A stretch of 64,000 nt of DNA from Pedobacter zeae (GCF_014196715.1 NZ_JACIEF010000002.1:1365671-1429670), one strand, 5' to 3'; shown: positions 9,970-19,172, counted from the first letter of the stretch. The notes: generated by a model from the letters alone, not told the origin. Translations and numbers: made by a program.

Positions 9970-11811
9970 ATGAAACCTACCCTTAAACATGTAATGATTA
10001 AAGTAATTTTAATTACTTGTTTTGCCAGCTTTGGTGCATTTGCACAGGTTAAGCATACCTTTAAACTTGCAGACTCCGTTTTTCTGCTCGATAATAAACC
10101 TTTTCAGATCATTTCAGGAGAAATGCATTATCCCCGCATACCAAGAGAGGCCTGGCGCGACAGGATGAAAATGGCAAAAGCCATGGGCTTAAACACCATT
10201 GGTACCTATGTTTTTTGGAATGTGCACGAACCGCAGAAAGATCAGTTCGATTTTTCCGGTAATAACGATATTGCCGAATTTGTACGTATTGCTAAAGAAG
10301 AAGGCTTATGGGTATTGCTTCGCCCTAGTCCATATGTGTGTGCCGAATGGGAATTTGGTGGTTATCCATATTGGTTGCAGAACATTAAAGGTTTGCAGGT
10401 AAGAAGTAAAGAGGCACAATATTTAAAAGAGTACAAACAATATATTACCGAGATAGGTAAACGTTTAGCCCCCTTGCAGATTAACCATGGTGGCAACATT
10501 TTAATGGTGCAGGTAGAAAACGAATATGGTTCTTATGGAAACGACAAAGAATACCTGAAAATTAATGAACAGCTGTTTAAAGATGCCGGATTTGATGGGG
10601 TACTTTCTACCTGCGATCCGGTTCCGGCATTGGAAGGTGGACATTTGGCAGGTTTGCTTCCGGGCGTTAACGGGATTGATAATCCTGATCAGATCAGAAC
10701 ATTGATCAGGAAATATAATAATGGTAAAGGCCCTTACTTCGTACCAGAATGGTATCCGGCCTGGTTCGATTGGTGGGGTACAAAACACCACCAGGTAGAT
10801 CCGAAAACCTATGCTAACAAACTGGATACTGCATTAAAAGGAGGGATTTCCATTAACATGTATATGTTTCATGGCGGCACAACAAGGGGTTTTATGAACG
10901 GGGCAAACTTTAACGATTCTACAGCTTACGAACCACAGATAAGCAGTTATGATTATGATGCACCTTTAGATGAAGCAGGTAACGCCACATCAAAATTTAT
11001 GCTTTTTCGCGAAGCGATTAAAAAAAATCTGCCTGCGGGCCAAGTGCTTCCTGAAGTGCCGGCTGCTAAACCTGCTGCGGCATTGCCTGCAATTACTTTT
11101 ACCCAATCGACTGATATCTTTAACCTCAACGGGAAGCCAAAATTAAATACACAACCGCTAACATTCGAAGCGCTTAACCAACCCTATGGTTTTGTACGCT
11201 ACAGCAGTAACCTGAAAGGCGGGCGGAAAGGGGTGATCAAAATTAATGAGCTACGCGATTATGGGCTAATCTATATTAATAAAAAACTTGCAGGTGTTTT
11301 AGACAGGAGACTTTATCAGGATAGTTTAGTGCTCGATCTTCCGGCGGGCAATGTACAATTAGACATTTTGGTAGAAAACATGGGGAGGATCAATTTTGGC
11401 CCTTACCTGCTTAAAAATAACAAGGGAATCACCCAAAATGTAACTTTTAATGGGCAGGAGATCAAATCATGGAAAATGTACCCGCTGCCATTTGATAAAA
11501 TTGATCTCCAAAAAATAAAGCCGAAAGTAAGCAGCCAATCTGCAGCAGTACTTAAATCGGCCTCCTTTAATTTAACCAAAGTTGCCGATACTTATTTAGA
11601 TATGCGCAATTGGGGAAAAGGCCTGGTGTGGGTGAATGGCCATAACTTAGGCAAATACTGGAGTATCGGGCCACAACAAACCATTTATCTGCCGGCCGAA
11701 TGGCTTAAAAAAGGAAAGAATGAAATTGTAGTTTTTGAGCTGCTTAAACCCCAGCAGAATACATTGACCAGTTTAGATAAAGCTATTTTAAATGAGCTGA
11801 AAGACAAATAA
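9970..11811 (+). CDS. Secreted beta-galactosidase, GH35
   Basis: A 613-residue exo-acting enzyme that releases terminal beta-galactose. The signal peptide ends at FGAFAQ. The GH35 hallmark ISGEMHYPRIPREAWRDR opens the barrel. The acid/base is Glu185 in VENEYGSYG, and the nucleophile is Glu260 in VPEWYPAWFDWWG. C-terminal jelly-roll domains contain GLVWVNGHNLGKYW. It lies 125 bases after the GH30 gene on the same strand, is followed by a strong terminator, and closes the locus. A GH30 endo-enzyme with a GH35 exo-enzyme suggests stepwise breakdown of a beta-galactan. Confidence 0.93.
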   Translation: MKPTLKHVMIKVILITCFASFGAFAQVKHTFKLADSVFLLDNKPFQIISGEMHYPRIPREAWRDRMKMAKAMGLNTIGTYVFWNVHEPQKDQFDFSGNNDIAEFVRIAKEEGLWVLLRPSPYVCAEWEFGGYPYWLQNIKGLQVRSKEAQYLKEYKQYITEIGKRLAPLQINHGGNILMVQVENEYGSYGNDKEYLKINEQLFKDAGFDGVLSTCDPVPALEGGHLAGLLPGVNGIDNPDQIRTLIRKYNNGKGPYFVPEWYPAWFDWWGTKHHQVDPKTYANKLDTALKGGISINMYMFHGGTTRGFMNGANFNDSTAYEPQISSYDYDAPLDEAGNATSKFMLFREAIKKNLPAGQVLPEVPAAKPAAALPAITFTQSTDIFNLNGKPKLNTQPLTFEALNQPYGFVRYSSNLKGGRKGVIKINELRDYGLIYINKKLAGVLDRRLYQDSLVLDLPAGNVQLDILVENMGRINFGPYLLKNNKGITQNVTFNGQEIKSWKMYPLPFDKIDLQKIKPKVSSQSAAVLKSASFNLTKVADTYLDMRNWGKGLVWVNGHNLGKYWSIGPQQTIYLPAEWLKKGKNEIVVFELLKPQQNTLTSLDKAILNELKDK

Positions 11812-11833
11812 AGTTTTGATTTTTAAGGTTCAT

Positions 11834-11875
11834 AAAAGCCATTACGTTAAGTGCCAGCGTAATGGCTTTTTTTGC
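11834..11875 (+). terminator. Rho-independent terminator after the GH35 gene
   Basis: AAAAGCCATTACG and its exact complement form a 13-bp stem with an 11-base loop. The 3' arm runs into a T tract. It ends the HTCS-susCD-GH30-GH35 unit. The rest of the gap to 12098 holds no gene I can support. Confidence 0.85.
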
Positions 11876-12098
11876 ATAATCCTGAGGGATATTAATTGTA
11901 TAAAAATCAGTATGAATGAGAGCAGGATTCAACTTTTTATCCTTCTCGCTGAATCGTGATGTTCCTCCTGAAAGCGATGGTAGATTCTATCGTAGTTTAA
12001 ATGAAAGATTCTTTACTGCGTTCAGAATGACAAAAGTTTTTTTTGCGTGACAGATTAAAGGTGAGATTATAACTGATAACAACCTCTTTTGTTCACAA

Positions 12099-12713
12099 TT
12101 ATGTCTTGTTCCTGATTCTGCTTAATGTTTCGAGCCTCATGCCTATAAATGAAGCCACGTATTTTAGTGGCACCCGGTTAATCAGGTGTGGATAGGAAAT
12201 TAAAAATCTTTGATAGCGTTTTAAAGCGGTTGGGAGCCTGCAGATATATGCCCTTTCGGATGCCCCCTGAAAATAAATTTCGGTCATTTTTCTGCCTACA
12301 TAATTTGCTATGGGGAAATTTTCATAAAGCAGTTTCGACATTTCATGCGGAATGGCAATCGCAAATACCGGATCTATTGTTTCAATATATTCATCAGAAA
12401 CTTCGTTCTCCCATAAATTCCTGATGGTTCCGGCCAGTTCGTTTTCTGCAGCAATCCAGGTGGTGATTTTTTTGTGTCCCATTTTAAGGTAACCATGTAC
12501 TGCTCCTTCCAATAGAAGGAAAATATAGCGGTTACGGGTTAATGGCGAGGCCATATGTTTGTTTTTAGCAAAACGCACAGGGAATGTGTATCGGTTAATA
12601 ATATCTTCGATTTCAGCGTTCAGCGGGTGGTAATTCTTAAAAACGGAAATAAGTGGCGAAAAACCGCCAAAAGCGGCCCATTTATCTTTACCATAAATGT
12701 TTTCAATATTCAT
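12099..12713 (-). CDS. Crp/Fnr-family transcriptional regulator
   Basis: A 204-residue protein with an N-terminal cyclic-nucleotide-binding-like beta-roll (about 35-120, including RYIFLLLEGAVHGYL), a dimerisation helix, and a short C-terminal helix-turn-helix (RVPLKYVASFIGMRLETLSRIR). The layout is the common Bacteroidota Crp/Fnr type, in which the cNMP pocket is often degenerate. No Fe-S cysteine cluster is visible. It stands alone and convergent to the polysaccharide locus, so neighbours say little about its regulon. The upstream gap to the tRNA (12714-13123) holds no gene I can support. Confidence 0.85.
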   Translation of the reverse strand: MNIENIYGKDKWAAFGGFSPLISVFKNYHPLNAEIEDIINRYTFPVRFAKNKHMASPLTRNRYIFLLLEGAVHGYLKMGHKKITTWIAAENELAGTIRNLWENEVSDEYIETIDPVFAIAIPHEMSKLLYENFPIANYVGRKMTEIYFQGASERAYICRLPTALKRYQRFLISYPHLINRVPLKYVASFIGMRLETLSRIRNKT

Positions 12714-13073
12714 TAGAGAAGAGCTAGTGTATATGTAAAAGTAAAATAATTATGAAAATAAAAAAATGATCATGCTCCTTTCGGTAAACTTAGGATATTT
12801 AATGATCTGTTATGATGTATTTTACCAGGATAATGGTAACCTGCAAGGCCGGATGGTTTCGTTTTTTTTTGCGTGTTCTTTCAGGATAGAATAGGGAGGA
12901 TAAAAGGTTTAAGAGGAGTTAAAGCCATATTTATGCGAGGGGGGGTATGATGATCAATTCGCTAAAAAAGAAAAATGATTTTTTTGTTGGCGCTTTAACC
13001 TGATGATCTATAAATATTTAGCTTCATCCTGTTTCGTTAATGTTAATTTTCTATTAAATATTTTAGGTTTATC

Positions 13074-13105
13074 TTTTGCAGGAATGAATTTAATTCCTAA
13101 CTTCG
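13074..13105 (+). promoter_or_regulatory. Bacteroidota-type promoter of tRNA-Lys
   Basis: TTTTG at 13074-13078 and TAACTTCG at 13098-13105 are 19 bases apart and sit 18 bases before the tRNA. They resemble the TTTG / TAnnTTTG housekeeping promoter of Bacteroidota. Confidence 0.5.
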
Positions 13106-13123
13106 CAGCCTCGAAAGGAGAAC

Positions 13124-13196
13124 GATTCCGTAGCTCAGCTGGTAGAGCATTACACTTTTAATGTAGTGGTCCTGGGTTCGAATCCCAGCGGGATCA
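13124..13196 (+). tRNA. tRNA-Lys (anticodon TTT)
   Basis: The 73-base cloverleaf has a 7-bp acceptor stem (GATTCCG with CGGGATC), a D arm TAGCTCAGCTGGTAGAGCA, an anticodon loop CTTTTAA with TTT at 13157-13159, a T arm GGGTTCGAATCCC and discriminator A. CCA is not encoded. The last 17 bases of the region (AATCCCAGCGGGATCAC) recur at 13320-13336 and, with one change, at 16711-16727, which points to integration events at this tRNA. Confidence 0.95.
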
Positions 13197-13197
13197 C

Positions 13198-13228
13198 AAA
13201 AAACCTCACAGAAATGTGAGGTTTTTTT
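13198..13228 (+). terminator. Terminator after tRNA-Lys
   Basis: AAACCTCACA and its complement form a stem around GAAA, extended by A/T pairs and ending in a run of seven T. A near copy follows the second tRNA tail at 13338-13366, but there the T run is broken. Confidence 0.85.
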
Positions 13229-13275
13229 GTTTTATACCCATTGGGGTACGAACGGAGGGGAGGCCGGTTTCGATT

Positions 13276-13336
13276 CTGGAAGGTTCAGGCAATGCGTTCG
13301 GGGCTAAAGCGACCGAGCCAATCCCAGCGGGATCAC
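13276..13336 (+). repeat. Left copy of the 61-bp direct repeat
   Basis: It runs from CTGGAAGGTTCAGGC to GCGGGATCAC. It matches the right copy with three substitutions. Its last 17 bases equal the 3' tail of the tRNA-Lys gene, and its first part equals (reverse strand) coding sequence of the IS110 remnant. Confidence 0.85.
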
Positions 13337-13426
13337 AAAAAACCTCACAAAAATGTGAGGTTATTGTTTTATGATTTCTATGGTTGACCTAAATAAAAAA
13401 TCAAATTTATTTTGCACTTTCATTAT

Positions 13427-13448
13427 TATATCGTAATATTGCGATATA
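13427..13448 (+). promoter_or_regulatory. Probable ArsR operator
   Basis: A 22-bp near-palindrome (TATATCG, 7-base centre, GCGATATA) ends 5 bases before the arsR start codon. ArsR repressors typically bind such imperfect palindromes overlapping their own promoter and leave when arsenite binds. Autoregulation is inferred. Confidence 0.65.
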
Positions 13449-13453
13449 TAATT

Positions 13454-13783
13454 ATGGGACTTACAAAATCAGAAATATTTACAGACGAGCAAAACCAGCT
13501 TTCAACATTGCTAAAAGCAATTGCTCACCCTGCCCGTATCGCCATCTTGCAGAGGATCATTATTTCAAATACTTGTATTTGTGGGGATTTGGTGGGTGAA
13601 CTTGGCCTCGCACAGGCAACTATTTCTCAGCACTTGAAAGAATTGAAATTAGCCGGTATCATACAGGGTACTATAGAAGGTGTAAGTGTTTGCTACTGCA
13701 TCAATCCTCAGACATGGAAGCTGTTAGAAGCGCAGCTTGGTGGGTTTTTGGCATCTTATAAAGGTGAAACTACCTGTTGTTAA
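13454..13783 (+). CDS. arsR: ArsR-family arsenite-responsive repressor
   Basis: A winged-helix repressor of 109 residues from the ATG at 13454. An upstream in-frame ATG at 13412 would place the operator inside the coding region and is less likely. The metalloid site typical of ArsR is visible as Cys41-x-Cys43 (TCICGDLVGEL) at the start of the recognition region, followed by QATISQHLKELKLAGI. A C-terminal Cys pair (ETTCC) may contribute to binding. It is the first gene of the ars operon and presumably represses it until arsenite binds. Confidence 0.9.
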   Translation: MGLTKSEIFTDEQNQLSTLLKAIAHPARIAILQRIIISNTCICGDLVGELGLAQATISQHLKELKLAGIIQGTIEGVSVCYCINPQTWKLLEAQLGGFLASYKGETTCC

Positions 13784-13838
13784 CTTTTTTTGCTTATATC
13801 TATCGTTAAATTGCAATAATACTATAAATACATAAATT

Positions 13839-14306
13839 ATGAAACTATCAGAAATAAAAGAAATCCTTGCTACGGCTGAAGGAGTGAATTTTAAACTGGA
13901 AAACGGCAATTCAGTACCGGAACATTTCCATGTAACCGAGGTAGGAATTATTACAAAGGACTTTATCGACTGTGGTGGAACTGTACGCCATGAAAAAGTA
14001 GCTAATTTCCAGTTATGGGATGCTGATGATTATGAACACCGTTTAAAAGCTGGAAAATTAATCCATATCATTTCACTTTCAGAAAAGGTTTTGGGAATGG
14101 AAGATCTGGAAATTGAAGTCGAATACCAGGCAGAAACTATTGGCAAATATGACTTGGGATTTGACGGGGAAAACTTTATTCTACTCGCCAAGAAAACCGC
14201 GTGCCTTGCGATGGACAAATGTGGTGTTCCAGCCAAAAAACAAAAAATTGAAATGGTAAATCTGGCTTCAGGTTCAACCTGTACCCCTGGTGGAGGTTGC
14301 TGTTAA
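13839..14306 (+). CDS. Conserved ars-operon protein with Cys-rich tail (DUF6428-like)
   Basis: A 155-residue soluble protein between arsR and the reductase gene. I recognise it only as the kind of small protein that recurs in Bacteroidota ars operons (DUF6428-like, from memory). Visible features are a HFHVTEVG segment near residue 29, GGTVRHEKVANFQLWDADDYEHR, and a C-terminal tail with clustered cysteines (TCTPGGGCC) plus further Cys residues near 127-133. His and Cys placement suggests metalloid binding, but function is unknown. The next gene starts 23 bases on, so translation is probably linked. Confidence 0.7.
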   Translation: MKLSEIKEILATAEGVNFKLENGNSVPEHFHVTEVGIITKDFIDCGGTVRHEKVANFQLWDADDYEHRLKAGKLIHIISLSEKVLGMEDLEIEVEYQAETIGKYDLGFDGENFILLAKKTACLAMDKCGVPAKKQKIEMVNLASGSTCTPGGGCC

Positions 14307-14329
14307 TTTTAAGATCTATAAATATCACA

Positions 14330-14950
14330 ATGAGCACAAAACTTCTTCCTGAACTTGAAAGTGTGGTTAGCAATTTCAAGTTTGACATCATCACATCAGA
14401 TCGGAAAGGGATATTACAACCTTTAATTGACTATATTCAAGATAAACACAATACTGAAAGTGAAATACGCCTCAACCTGATCTGTACACACAATTCACGT
14501 AGAAGTCATCTTTCTCAGGTATGGGCACAAACAGCAGCAGCTTATTACGGCATTAAAAATGTCTTTTGTTATTCAGGGGGAACAGAGGCTACTGCCTTGT
14601 TTCCAATGGTTGCTGAAACGTTAAAGCATACAGGATTTAGAGTTCAGGTTATCGCTGAAGGGAATAACCCAATATATGCCATAAAATATAGTGATAATGA
14701 ATATCCTGTAATCGGCTTTTCAAAAACCTATGATCATGAATTTAATCCTTCAAGTACATTCGTTGCAATAATGACCTGCTCGCAGGCTGATGGCGGTTGT
14801 CCATTCATTCCAGGGGCTGAAAAGCGAATTCCAATAACCTTTGATGACCCGAAAGCATTTGATAATACCCCACAGCAGGTAGAAAAGTATCAGGAAAGAA
14901 GTTTGCAGATTGCAACTGAAATGTTTTACGTCTTTTCACAGATTAAATAA
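14330..14950 (+). CDS. Low-molecular-weight phosphatase-type arsenate reductase
   Basis: A 206-residue protein from the ATG at 14330. An alternative ATG at 14297 would overlap the preceding gene by 10 bases. The phosphatase loop C-x5-R is present as Cys52-THNSR-Arg58 followed by Ser, in the context [18 protein letters not shown]. This is the anion-binding motif of LMW tyrosine phosphatases and thioredoxin-coupled ArsC. Two further cysteines ([11 protein letters not shown]) could serve in a thiol relay. Placement between arsR and the efflux pump supports reduction of arsenate to arsenite. Members in Bacteroidota are often named only as protein-tyrosine phosphatases. Confidence 0.85.
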   Translation: MSTKLLPELESVVSNFKFDIITSDRKGILQPLIDYIQDKHNTESEIRLNLICTHNSRRSHLSQVWAQTAAAYYGIKNVFCYSGGTEATALFPMVAETLKHTGFRVQVIAEGNNPIYAIKYSDNEYPVIGFSKTYDHEFNPSSTFVAIMTCSQADGGCPFIPGAEKRIPITFDDPKAFDNTPQQVEKYQERSLQIATEMFYVFSQIK

Positions 14951-14951
14951 T

Positions 14952-16028
14952 ATGTCAGCAAATACTTGCGCCCCCGCGGCAGAACGTAAAAAATTAGGGT
15001 TTCTCGATCGTTACCTAACATTATGGATTTTTCTGGCAATGGCCATTGGCGTGTCAATCGGCTTTTTTATTCCGTCCTCATCAGGTTTTATCAATTCTTT
15101 TTCCAATGGTACAACTAACATTCCATTGGCAATTGGACTAATACTGATGATGTACCCACCGCTGGCTAAGGTAAGGTATGAAAAAATGGGGGAAGTGTTC
15201 CGCAATACTAAAGTGCTGGGAACTTCGTTGGCTTTAAACTGGATTATTGGTCCTGCACTTATGTTTATACTGGCCATTGTGTTTTTACATGATTACCCCG
15301 AATATATGATCGGATTGATCCTGATCGGCCTGGCACGTTGTATCGCAATGGTAGTGGTGTGGAATGAGCTAGCAGAGGGTAACAGGGAATATGCAGCTGG
15401 TCTGATTGCGCTTAACAGCATCTTTCAGGTTTTACTTTATAGTGTTTATGCCTATCTTTTTATTACCGTACTTCCACCGCTGTTTGGTATTGATGGATTA
15501 TCGGTAAACATTACCATCACTGAAATTGCAAAAAGTGTAGGGCTTTACTTGGGTGTTCCCTTTGCTGCAGGGCTGATCAGCCGTTATGCTTTGATCAAAA
15601 TTAAAGGCGAGCAATGGTTTCAACAAAAGTATATACCATTTATATCGCCAATAACCTTGATTGCATTGCTTTTTACTATTGTGGTGATGTTCAGTCTTAA
15701 AGGAGAACTTATTGTACAGATACCAATGGATGTAATTCGCATTGCCATTCCACTGGTCATCTATTTTGCCATCATGTTTATCGTCAGTTTTTTTGCAGGA
15801 AAAAAAATGGGTGCTGATTATTCGCAAAGCACGTCCATTGCCTTTACTGCGGCTGGCAATAACTTCGAATTGTCCATAGCAGTAGCCATCGGAGTTTTTG
15901 GCATCAATTCCGGTCAGGCATTCGTGGGTGTAATCGGGCCATTGGTCGAGGTACCTGCGCTTATTGCACTGGTAAATGTTGCTTTTTGGCTTAGAAGGAA
16001 ATACTATGGAGTTGACCAAGCATCTTGA
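14952..16028 (+). CDS. ACR3-family arsenite efflux permease
   Basis: A 358-residue inner-membrane carrier from the ATG at 14952, one base after the reductase stop. About ten hydrophobic spans are visible. The essential ACR3 cysteine lies in [16 protein letters not shown] (Cys130), and the [20 protein letters not shown] and [12 protein letters not shown] motifs near the C-terminus are typical. It exports arsenite made by the upstream reductase, completing a four-gene resistance operon. Confidence 0.93.
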   Translation: MSANTCAPAAERKKLGFLDRYLTLWIFLAMAIGVSIGFFIPSSSGFINSFSNGTTNIPLAIGLILMMYPPLAKVRYEKMGEVFRNTKVLGTSLALNWIIGPALMFILAIVFLHDYPEYMIGLILIGLARCIAMVVVWNELAEGNREYAAGLIALNSIFQVLLYSVYAYLFITVLPPLFGIDGLSVNITITEIAKSVGLYLGVPFAAGLISRYALIKIKGEQWFQQKYIPFISPITLIALLFTIVVMFSLKGELIVQIPMDVIRIAIPLVIYFAIMFIVSFFAGKKMGADYSQSTSIAFTAAGNNFELSIAVAIGVFGINSGQAFVGVIGPLVEVPALIALVNVAFWLRRKYYGVDQAS

Positions 16029-16077
16029 TACATAGGTTCTTCGACTCCCATCCTGATAACCACTCTGTCATCCGTCG

Positions 16078-16710
16078 GACGATATAATGAGGTATTTTAC
16101 AACTGAACAGGCTTTGAATTAACTTATTCCTTAAAGCATTCACTACACTCATTTTATTTTTGCCTGCTGAGTCTTTTCGAAGGCAGTAACGTTTCATGTC
16201 TCCGCTAATCTATGATGCCATAGCCGCCATGTTAAGCAACGTTTTGCCACGTATATTGGCTTTATGAGAAACCCTTGCCCCCCATATACTTTTTCCAGAA
16301 TTGTGTTCAAATGGCACTATTCTGGAATAACAGGCGAATTTCTTGGCAGTAGTGATATTTTTAAATTCATTTGTGGCTATTATAACCTCTACAACCGTTA
16401 CAGTTCCGATACCACTCACCGAAGTTGATATTTGAAAAAGCCTTTGTAACGTAAGATCAAGCTTGATGATATCGAGAATATGCGTCTCGACCGATTCCAG
16501 ATCCTTTGCAATATTGTTTAGCGTACCCTTGCAAATGCGCTCGATCATCTTACCACCGTCCTTATCGAACCTTTTTATTTTTTTCACGGGTATCGACAAT
16601 GCCTTTTTTGTTCGGACTAACCTGTGCCTTAAAGATGTAAGGTGTTTTAAAGTCTTAATAATTTTTCTGGAAGGCTCAGGCAATGCGTTCGGGGCTAAAG
16701 CGACCGAGTC
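16078..16710 (-). pseudogene. IS110-family transposase remnant (C-terminal part, internal stop)
   Basis: Minus-strand coding sequence matches the C-terminal Transposase_20 half of IS110 proteins: EPSRKIIKTLKHLTSLRHRLV, then VSGIGTVTVVEVIIATNEF and FACYSRIVPFEHNSGKS. A TAG at 16212-16210 interrupts it. The same frame continues afterwards with GDMKRYCLRKDSAGKNKMSV and NALRNKLIQSLF, the usual IS110 C-terminus. The N-terminal DEDD catalytic domain is absent. It marks the right edge of the ars cassette and cannot encode an active transposase. Confidence 0.85.
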
Positions 16711-16727
16711 AATCCCAGCCGGATCAC
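16667..16727 (+). repeat. Right copy of the 61-bp direct repeat
   Basis: Same sequence as 13276-13336 with three substitutions, again ending in a tRNA-Lys-like tail (AATCCCAGCCGGATCAC). Its left part is continuous with the IS110 remnant. Confidence 0.85.
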
Positions 16728-16734
16728 CAAAATG

Positions 16735-16765
16735 AAGCCTTCAAAATCGCTGATTTTGAAGGCTT
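16735..16765 (+). terminator. 14-bp hairpin after the right repeat
   Basis: AAGCCTTCAAAATC and its exact complement surround GCT. There is no T tract, but the position right after a tRNA-like tail mirrors the terminator after the real tRNA-Lys, so this may be the tail of a former tRNA gene. Confidence 0.5.
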
Positions 16766-16904
16766 TCGTATTTAGAAAGTTAGTGGTCTGTCTTTACAAG
16801 CCATCAGTTGAGACTTTCAAGCCGCTTAAACACATCCGGATATGGAAATTTCAAGCGTTTATAAACCTGTTCCTGCTGAAAAAACGTTCGTCCTGAAATT
16901 GAGT

Positions 16905-17357
16905 TTATACTTTGGCTGTTTGCTCAGCAAACTCTTTCAGCAGGGGTAATGTACCATTCCAATAAAGGTCAAAGTGCTTGCGTATAACGGCTGTGGGAAA
17001 GTTAGAAAGGGTTAATAACAACTGTGTTTGCTGTTCATTCAATGCCATCAACTCAAATTCTAGTATGGTATAATTATCGCTGATGTCAGCAAGTTCGGAA
17101 ATTGAACTTAAATGGCTGTAGGTCAGAATATTTTCTGGCCGGAATTCGATTATTTTTCCCGTGTTCTCGAAAGGCAGCGGATTCAGGCCACGGATGATGA
17201 TCGGATGGCCAATCACCCAATCAGTCGTCACAGACAATTGCATCTCCGGCTCTGCCATCCATTCCGGCATCTGATCCGGGTATGTCAGCGCTTGCCAAAC
17301 CCTCCTGATTGGAGAATTGATTATGATTTGTTTTGCCAATGAAATTGTTTCTGCCAT
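16905..17357 (-). CDS. SRPBCC/AHSA1-like domain protein
   Basis: A 150-residue START-like protein from the ATG at 17357, preceded by GGAGAAA. An upstream ATG at 17441 lacks homology-like sequence. The N-terminal IIINSPIRRVWQALTYPDQMPEWM and later FDLYWNGTLPLLKEFAEQ are the conserved ends of the AHSA1/SRPBCC fold, which forms a hydrophobic ligand pocket. Ligand and role are unknown. It is isolated from neighbours. The 370-base gap up to the AraC gene shows nothing else I can support. Confidence 0.75.
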   Translation of the reverse strand: MAETISLAKQIIINSPIRRVWQALTYPDQMPEWMAEPEMQLSVTTDWVIGHPIIIRGLNPLPFENTGKIIEFRPENILTYSHLSSISELADISDNYTILEFELMALNEQQTQLLLTLSNFPTAVIRKHFDLYWNGTLPLLKEFAEQTAKV

Positions 17358-17726
17358 ATATTCATTTCTCCGTTTACTAACGGTTGCCCGATTGCGAGTG
17401 GTTAATCTTTTAATTCCCTTGGCATTATAGCAGCTAGCCAAATAGAAAACCTGATATATGCCCGGTATGGCGTAAAGTTAATACTTTAGCGGGTAAAGAT
17501 GAGCTATGATTTCGATCGTAAGCACCTTTGGAAGGTATGGTTTCTGGAGTTGCCGGATAGTTAGAAATATGGACTTATCTGGCCCAAAATGAAGGTTACT
17601 GACTATTCGGGTGTCCTGATCCTTTTCGCTGTTGCAGCCGGAGTTTTATCATTAAAATATATTATTTTAGCAAATTGTAACCAAATCAGATAAATTTGAT
17701 CTTATTCTTGTTTATCCTTAAGTTTT

Positions 17727-18503
17727 ATGATACAGTTGGAGCCTATTAACGGTTTTTTCAAAAGAGAACATGCGTTGCAGGCACTATATCCCATGCGGAT
17801 GTTGATTGTACGTGATGGAGCTGGTTTTTTGTGTATGAATTCTGGCGATTACCCCCTGTTAAAAGGCAGGATGTTTTTTATTCCGGAAGAAGGCCTGGTG
17901 AGGTTGGATGGAGAAATTACTTCAGGTTACTGGTTAAGCTTTAGCAGTTTATTGTATGCCGAATTTTTACTGCAGCATTTAGATCCCCAGGCTAAAAACC
18001 TCTTTTTAAATTTATCTTTCAGGGATCTCGATCTGCACCGGTCAACTAAAACATATCAGCTGCTCGATCAGTTAAAAAGAGAAATCAATAGTAAAAGCGA
18101 CATTTCTTTTTTAGCACAATACCTGTCGCTGTTTCTGGGCTTTACGGCTGGTTTAGATGGTTATCTTGCAGCTTTTAACCTGGATGATCTGCAGCAGGTA
18201 TTGCGGTTCAGAGCCATTTTAGAGCAATTTTATAAGCAAGAAAGATCTGTTCAATTTTACGCAGAAGGCATGGGCATGAGTGCTGGTAAATTAAATAAAT
18301 TTTTAGACCGCGTGCTCGGAAAAAGCCTCGTTGTGCTGATAAAAGACCGGATTATGCGCGAGGCGGAAGAATTGCTGCTCCATAGCGATTATACCGTTGA
18401 TGAAATTGCAGCACAATTGGGTTTTGAACAGACGGTAAGTTTTAGCACAAGTTTCAGGCGCCATAAAGGCATGTCTGTACTTCAATTTAGCCGCCTAACG
18501 TAA
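17727..18503 (+). CDS. AraC-family transcriptional regulator
   Basis: A 258-residue one-component regulator. An N-terminal cupin-like sensor half (about 1-140, with LKGRMFFIPEEG) precedes a C-terminal double helix-turn-helix (about 160-257) with FYAEGMGMSAGKLNKFLDRVLG and DYTVDEIAAQLGFEQTVSFS. The RRHKGMSVLQF ending is the AraC signature region. It stands alone, so the effector and targets are not apparent. Confidence 0.88.
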   Translation: MIQLEPINGFFKREHALQALYPMRMLIVRDGAGFLCMNSGDYPLLKGRMFFIPEEGLVRLDGEITSGYWLSFSSLLYAEFLLQHLDPQAKNLFLNLSFRDLDLHRSTKTYQLLDQLKREINSKSDISFLAQYLSLFLGFTAGLDGYLAAFNLDDLQQVLRFRAILEQFYKQERSVQFYAEGMGMSAGKLNKFLDRVLGKSLVVLIKDRIMREAEELLLHSDYTVDEIAAQLGFEQTVSFSTSFRRHKGMSVLQFSRLT

Positions 18504-18813
18504 ATGTGAAAAAATTGGTGTGGCTGCCAAAGAAATTTTCATCAGTTCAACGTCATCTCTTCTAGAGAACAGGTGTTCCAGACCTCACTACATTAATTGC
18601 TTCAGCGCCTAACGCGTAAAGTTTTGCTTACTGCATCTATTTTATCAGCCGCACCAATTTTATGTCGGCTAAATTATAAAATCTTAGCCTAAAGAAGAAA
18701 AAATATCCTTAATATGTTACGGAGTTGTATTTTATGATTTACAATTGTGTATCTGCGTTAATTTCAGGAGGATAAATAAAAAGCCCGGTAGATTTCTCAT
18801 TGGTAGGTATCCC

Positions 18814-19122
18814 ACCGGCCGAAATAGAATTTGGAAATGAGCATGCAGTAGTTCTTGGCGGTTGGCAGTCCCGCTTTCGCTTATAGTCCTCTCCCGATGA
18901 AACCTGTGGAACAAGCAAGCATACCGATAAACAAAATTATGAATGCTTAAATCGGGATGCGGGCTATTCCGCTCAATCGGGTTTAGGAACAAGGGGGCTG
19001 CATCTTAAAAACCCCAAAAATGAAATGCTGTTTTGCCGCTTAGCCATCTGCCCGTTGCAAGCTGACGGTTGAAGCGTAAAACGGGAAGAAACGGAGTGTT
19101 ATTGCACAGATGGGGCGCTCTA
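18814..19122 (-). repeat. Dispersed repeat, inverted copy of the 45.2-46.1 kb family
   Basis: Read on the minus strand this begins with GCGCCCCATCTGTGCA and TTTCTTCCCGTTTTACGCTT. It ends with GGACTATAAGCGAAAGCGGG, CCGCCAAGAACTACTGCATG and a short tail. These blocks occur in the same order in the three tandem units at 45157-46153, so it is a diverged fourth copy about 26 kb away. It fills much of an otherwise gene-free 669-base gap (18504-19172). No coding function is supported. Confidence 0.75.
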
Positions 19123-19172
19123 AATCCAAATCAGAATCGCTTTTTTACCTGTACCGGTTATAGTCTATGTAA

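Larger units (their letters stand above)
13231..16731 (+). mobile_element. Arsenic-resistance cassette bounded by 61-bp direct repeats
   Basis: Four ars genes in one orientation are enclosed by direct repeats (13276-13336 and 16667-16727, three mismatches in 61). Each repeat ends in a copy of the tRNA-Lys 3' tail. The right repeat is continuous with a decayed IS110 transposase, and the left one holds only the matching short piece. This looks like an insertion or a repeat-mediated acquisition next to tRNA-Lys. No integrase is present and the exact ends are uncertain. Confidence 0.5.

Noticed and set aside
13320..13336. Second tRNA gene at the copied tRNA-Lys tail
   Set aside because: Only the 3' half of the T arm and the acceptor strand are present; the D and anticodon arms are missing. 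The same applies to 16711-16727.
13412..13453. Upstream ATG for arsR
   Set aside because: It would put the palindromic operator inside the coding sequence and add residues unlike any ArsR N-terminus.
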